The notes under the pieces are model-generated. The model was given only the letters and a program-made list of their open reading frames with translations. It did no database searches and was not told the origin of the DNA. Below are positions 63,002 to 64,000 of a DNA stretch of 64,000 nt, piece by piece (position 1 is the first letter of the stretch; each line of letters starts with the position of its first letter). The position numbers and the translations under genes are program-made. Location: the NCBI RefSeq assembly GCF_004216665.1, contig NZ_SGWY01000003.1, positions 496,001 through 560,000 of the forward strand, written 5' to 3'. This DNA is from Agromyces ramosus (GTDB taxonomy: Bacteria > Actinomycetota > Actinomycetes > Actinomycetales > Microbacteriaceae).

Positions 63002-63798
63002 GACGCCGCCCCCAGGACAGTGACATGCGAGAAATAGTCCTCGCCCTTTGCACCAGCGCCGGCCGGGAATCGAATCACGGACTGTGCATCTGCTGTCCGC
63101 TCGAGTCGAATATGACCACGTGCGGCGAGAGACCGGAGGGCGAATGCGGTCGATGGAAGCACCGTCGCTACCCCGTCGTGTTCGGTGCTGTACAAGATTG
63201 GGAGTTCAGATCTGAGATGCTGTAGCAGGGAGCCGAGTTCCAGAACGCCACCAGGCAAGGGCCCTCCGAAAGGGTAGAAGATGGCGTCGTACACCGCCGC
63301 CGTTGGATCGACACTTCGCTCGCGGGCATCCAATGGCCAATCCCTTGCGAACCCGAGAAATGTCGCCCAGTAAGTGAATGAGTTCCAGCGCGTATCGTTC
63401 ACAAACACACCGTTGCCCGTAGGAAATTCGAGCGTCTTGATGGGCGACTGTTCGACCAGCCATTGGAGAGCCCGGACTAAGTCATCGGGCGAATTGGACT
63501 CATTGCCGCTCACGAGCGTGCGACGGCGCAGTTCCCTCGTGAAGGTTCCGAGATCAAGGTTGCCAATTGATCGGTACGCATTGCCATCATCGGTCACCAG
63601 CATCTCAAACGTGACAAGCGCGTCAATCGCGCGCGAAACATGCGCTGGCTCCTTGAGTTTCTCCCCCAGCATCGAGGACGGGCAAACAGCGTCGATCAAC
63701 TCGGCTCGGTTGAGATCGGGCGTGTCCGCAAGTGCACGAAACACTAGCCACATAGTGCTCGGCAAGTACGGTACCGGACTGATGTTCAGTAGTTCCAC
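62998..63798 (-). CDS. dpdG: DpdG-like protein (assignment by position)
   Basis: This 266-residue protein begins at GTG 63798, one base shared with the TAG of the gene before it. The N-terminal part (STMWLVFRALADTPDLNRAELIDAVCP..., HVSRAIDALVTFEMLVTDDG) looks like a winged-helix domain. A second one may follow near FALRSLAARGHIRLERT. No catalytic motif is visible. Place before dpdH and size fit DpdG, which is linked to the restriction-like phenotype in Salmonella. Confidence 0.6.
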   Translation of the reverse strand: MELLNISPVPYLPSTMWLVFRALADTPDLNRAELIDAVCPSSMLGEKLKEPAHVSRAIDALVTFEMLVTDDGNAYRSIGNLDLGTFTRELRRRTLVSGNESNSPDDLVRALQWLVEQSPIKTLEFPTGNGVFVNDTRWNSFTYWATFLGFARDWPLDARERSVDPTAAVYDAIFYPFGGPLPGGVLELGSLLQHLRSELPILYSTEHDGVATVLPSTAFALRSLAARGHIRLERTADAQSVIRFPAGAGAKGEDYFSHVTVLGAAS

Positions 63799-64000
63799 TA
63801 CAACTCCCTCAACAATGCGGCTGCGCCGACGACCGCGTCATTCGTGTCGCGCAGCATCCATCCGGAACGGTTCGGATCTCGGAGGTCCTCGGGGCCAATT
63901 AGGTAAGTCGGGAGGCCGAGAGCGGCCCTGCCGAGCGCGGCCGCACAGTCACCGTCGTTCGCCATGAAGACGACGCTAGCGCGGTAATAATCTGCAAGCC
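63798..64000 (-). CDS. Unidentified gene of the Dpd operon, N-terminus beyond the window
   Basis: Only the last 66 residues are visible. The frame is open to the right edge and ends at TAG 63800-63798, which overlaps the GTG of dpdG, so it belongs to the same transcript. Readable sequence includes YYRASVVFMANDGDCAAALG, then LGLPTYLIGPEDL, a strand-helix-strand pattern compatible with the end of a Rossmann-like or HAD-like domain. No helicase motif is in this piece, so I cannot say whether it is dpdF. Confidence 0.7.
   Translation of the reverse strand, partial: LADYYRASVVFMANDGDCAAALGRAALGLPTYLIGPEDLRDPNRSGWMLRDTNDAVVGAAALLREL

Noticed and set aside
63798-64000. Calling the last gene dpdF
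   Set aside because: Its position would fit, but the visible 66 residues show no helicase sequence, so the name cannot be supported.

Overview
The window is high-GC DNA from an actinobacterium. Dense GTG and ATG starts, strong GGAGG-type ribosome binding sites, a DUF222/HNH endonuclease and the very frequent heptamer GGATGCC/GGCATCC (mostly inside CGGATGCCGC) suggest the family Microbacteriaceae. That placement is inference, because no rRNA or tRNA gene is present to confirm it.

Region 1 (1-39 kb) looks like ordinary chromosome. It carries secreted hydrolases: a subtilisin-family protease cut by the left edge, an M14 zinc carboxypeptidase and a large family-11 rhamnogalacturonan lyase behind a LacI-type operator. 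Between them lie a TrmB-like regulator, a MOSC protein, a ZIP metal transporter, a maltokinase, an F420-type oxidoreductase, Ogt DNA repair methyltransferase, a CBS protein, an alpha/beta hydrolase, a MarR/oxidoreductase divergent pair with two palindromic operators, an O-methyltransferase and many small proteins. At 30.8-39 kb are a divergent lipoprotein / BTAD-STAND-WD40 regulator pair and a coupled DUF2868 / DUF3482-GTPase membrane pair. Gaps in this region contain several repeat families, and two small paralogous genes share a conserved 5' leader hairpin.

Region 2 (about 39-42.7 kb) is a transition zone with three unrecognised genes, one carrying a HEPN-like RX5H motif.

Region 3 (42.7-64 kb, continuing beyond the right edge) is a defence island of visibly lower GC with far fewer GGATGCC motifs. 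Its core is a Dpd (7-deazapurine in DNA) modification-restriction cluster. A minus-strand operon queC-queE-queD-folE2-VUT transporter would make or import preQ0. A divergent plus-strand operon encodes a YaaA-like protein (candidate DpdC), a DGQQR-motif DpdB-type protein, the transglycosylase DpdA and a second DGQQR-motif protein. A convergent, translationally coupled minus-strand series then encodes the presumed restriction arm in the order dpdG, dpdH (ATPase), dpdI, dpdJ (DEAH helicase), dpdK (PLD nuclease) and a dpdD-like gene. It begins with a gene cut off by the window end. A GHKL (Hsp90/MutL-type) ATPase gene sits beside the preQ0 operon. The expected division of labour is preQ0 synthesis, exchange for guanine in DNA by DpdA with DpdB, possible conversion to the amide, and restriction of unmodified DNA by the G-K/D proteins. 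The Dpd system is known. The notable points here are the two DpdB-type paralogues around dpdA, the use of FolE2, the actinobacterial host and the extra neighbours.
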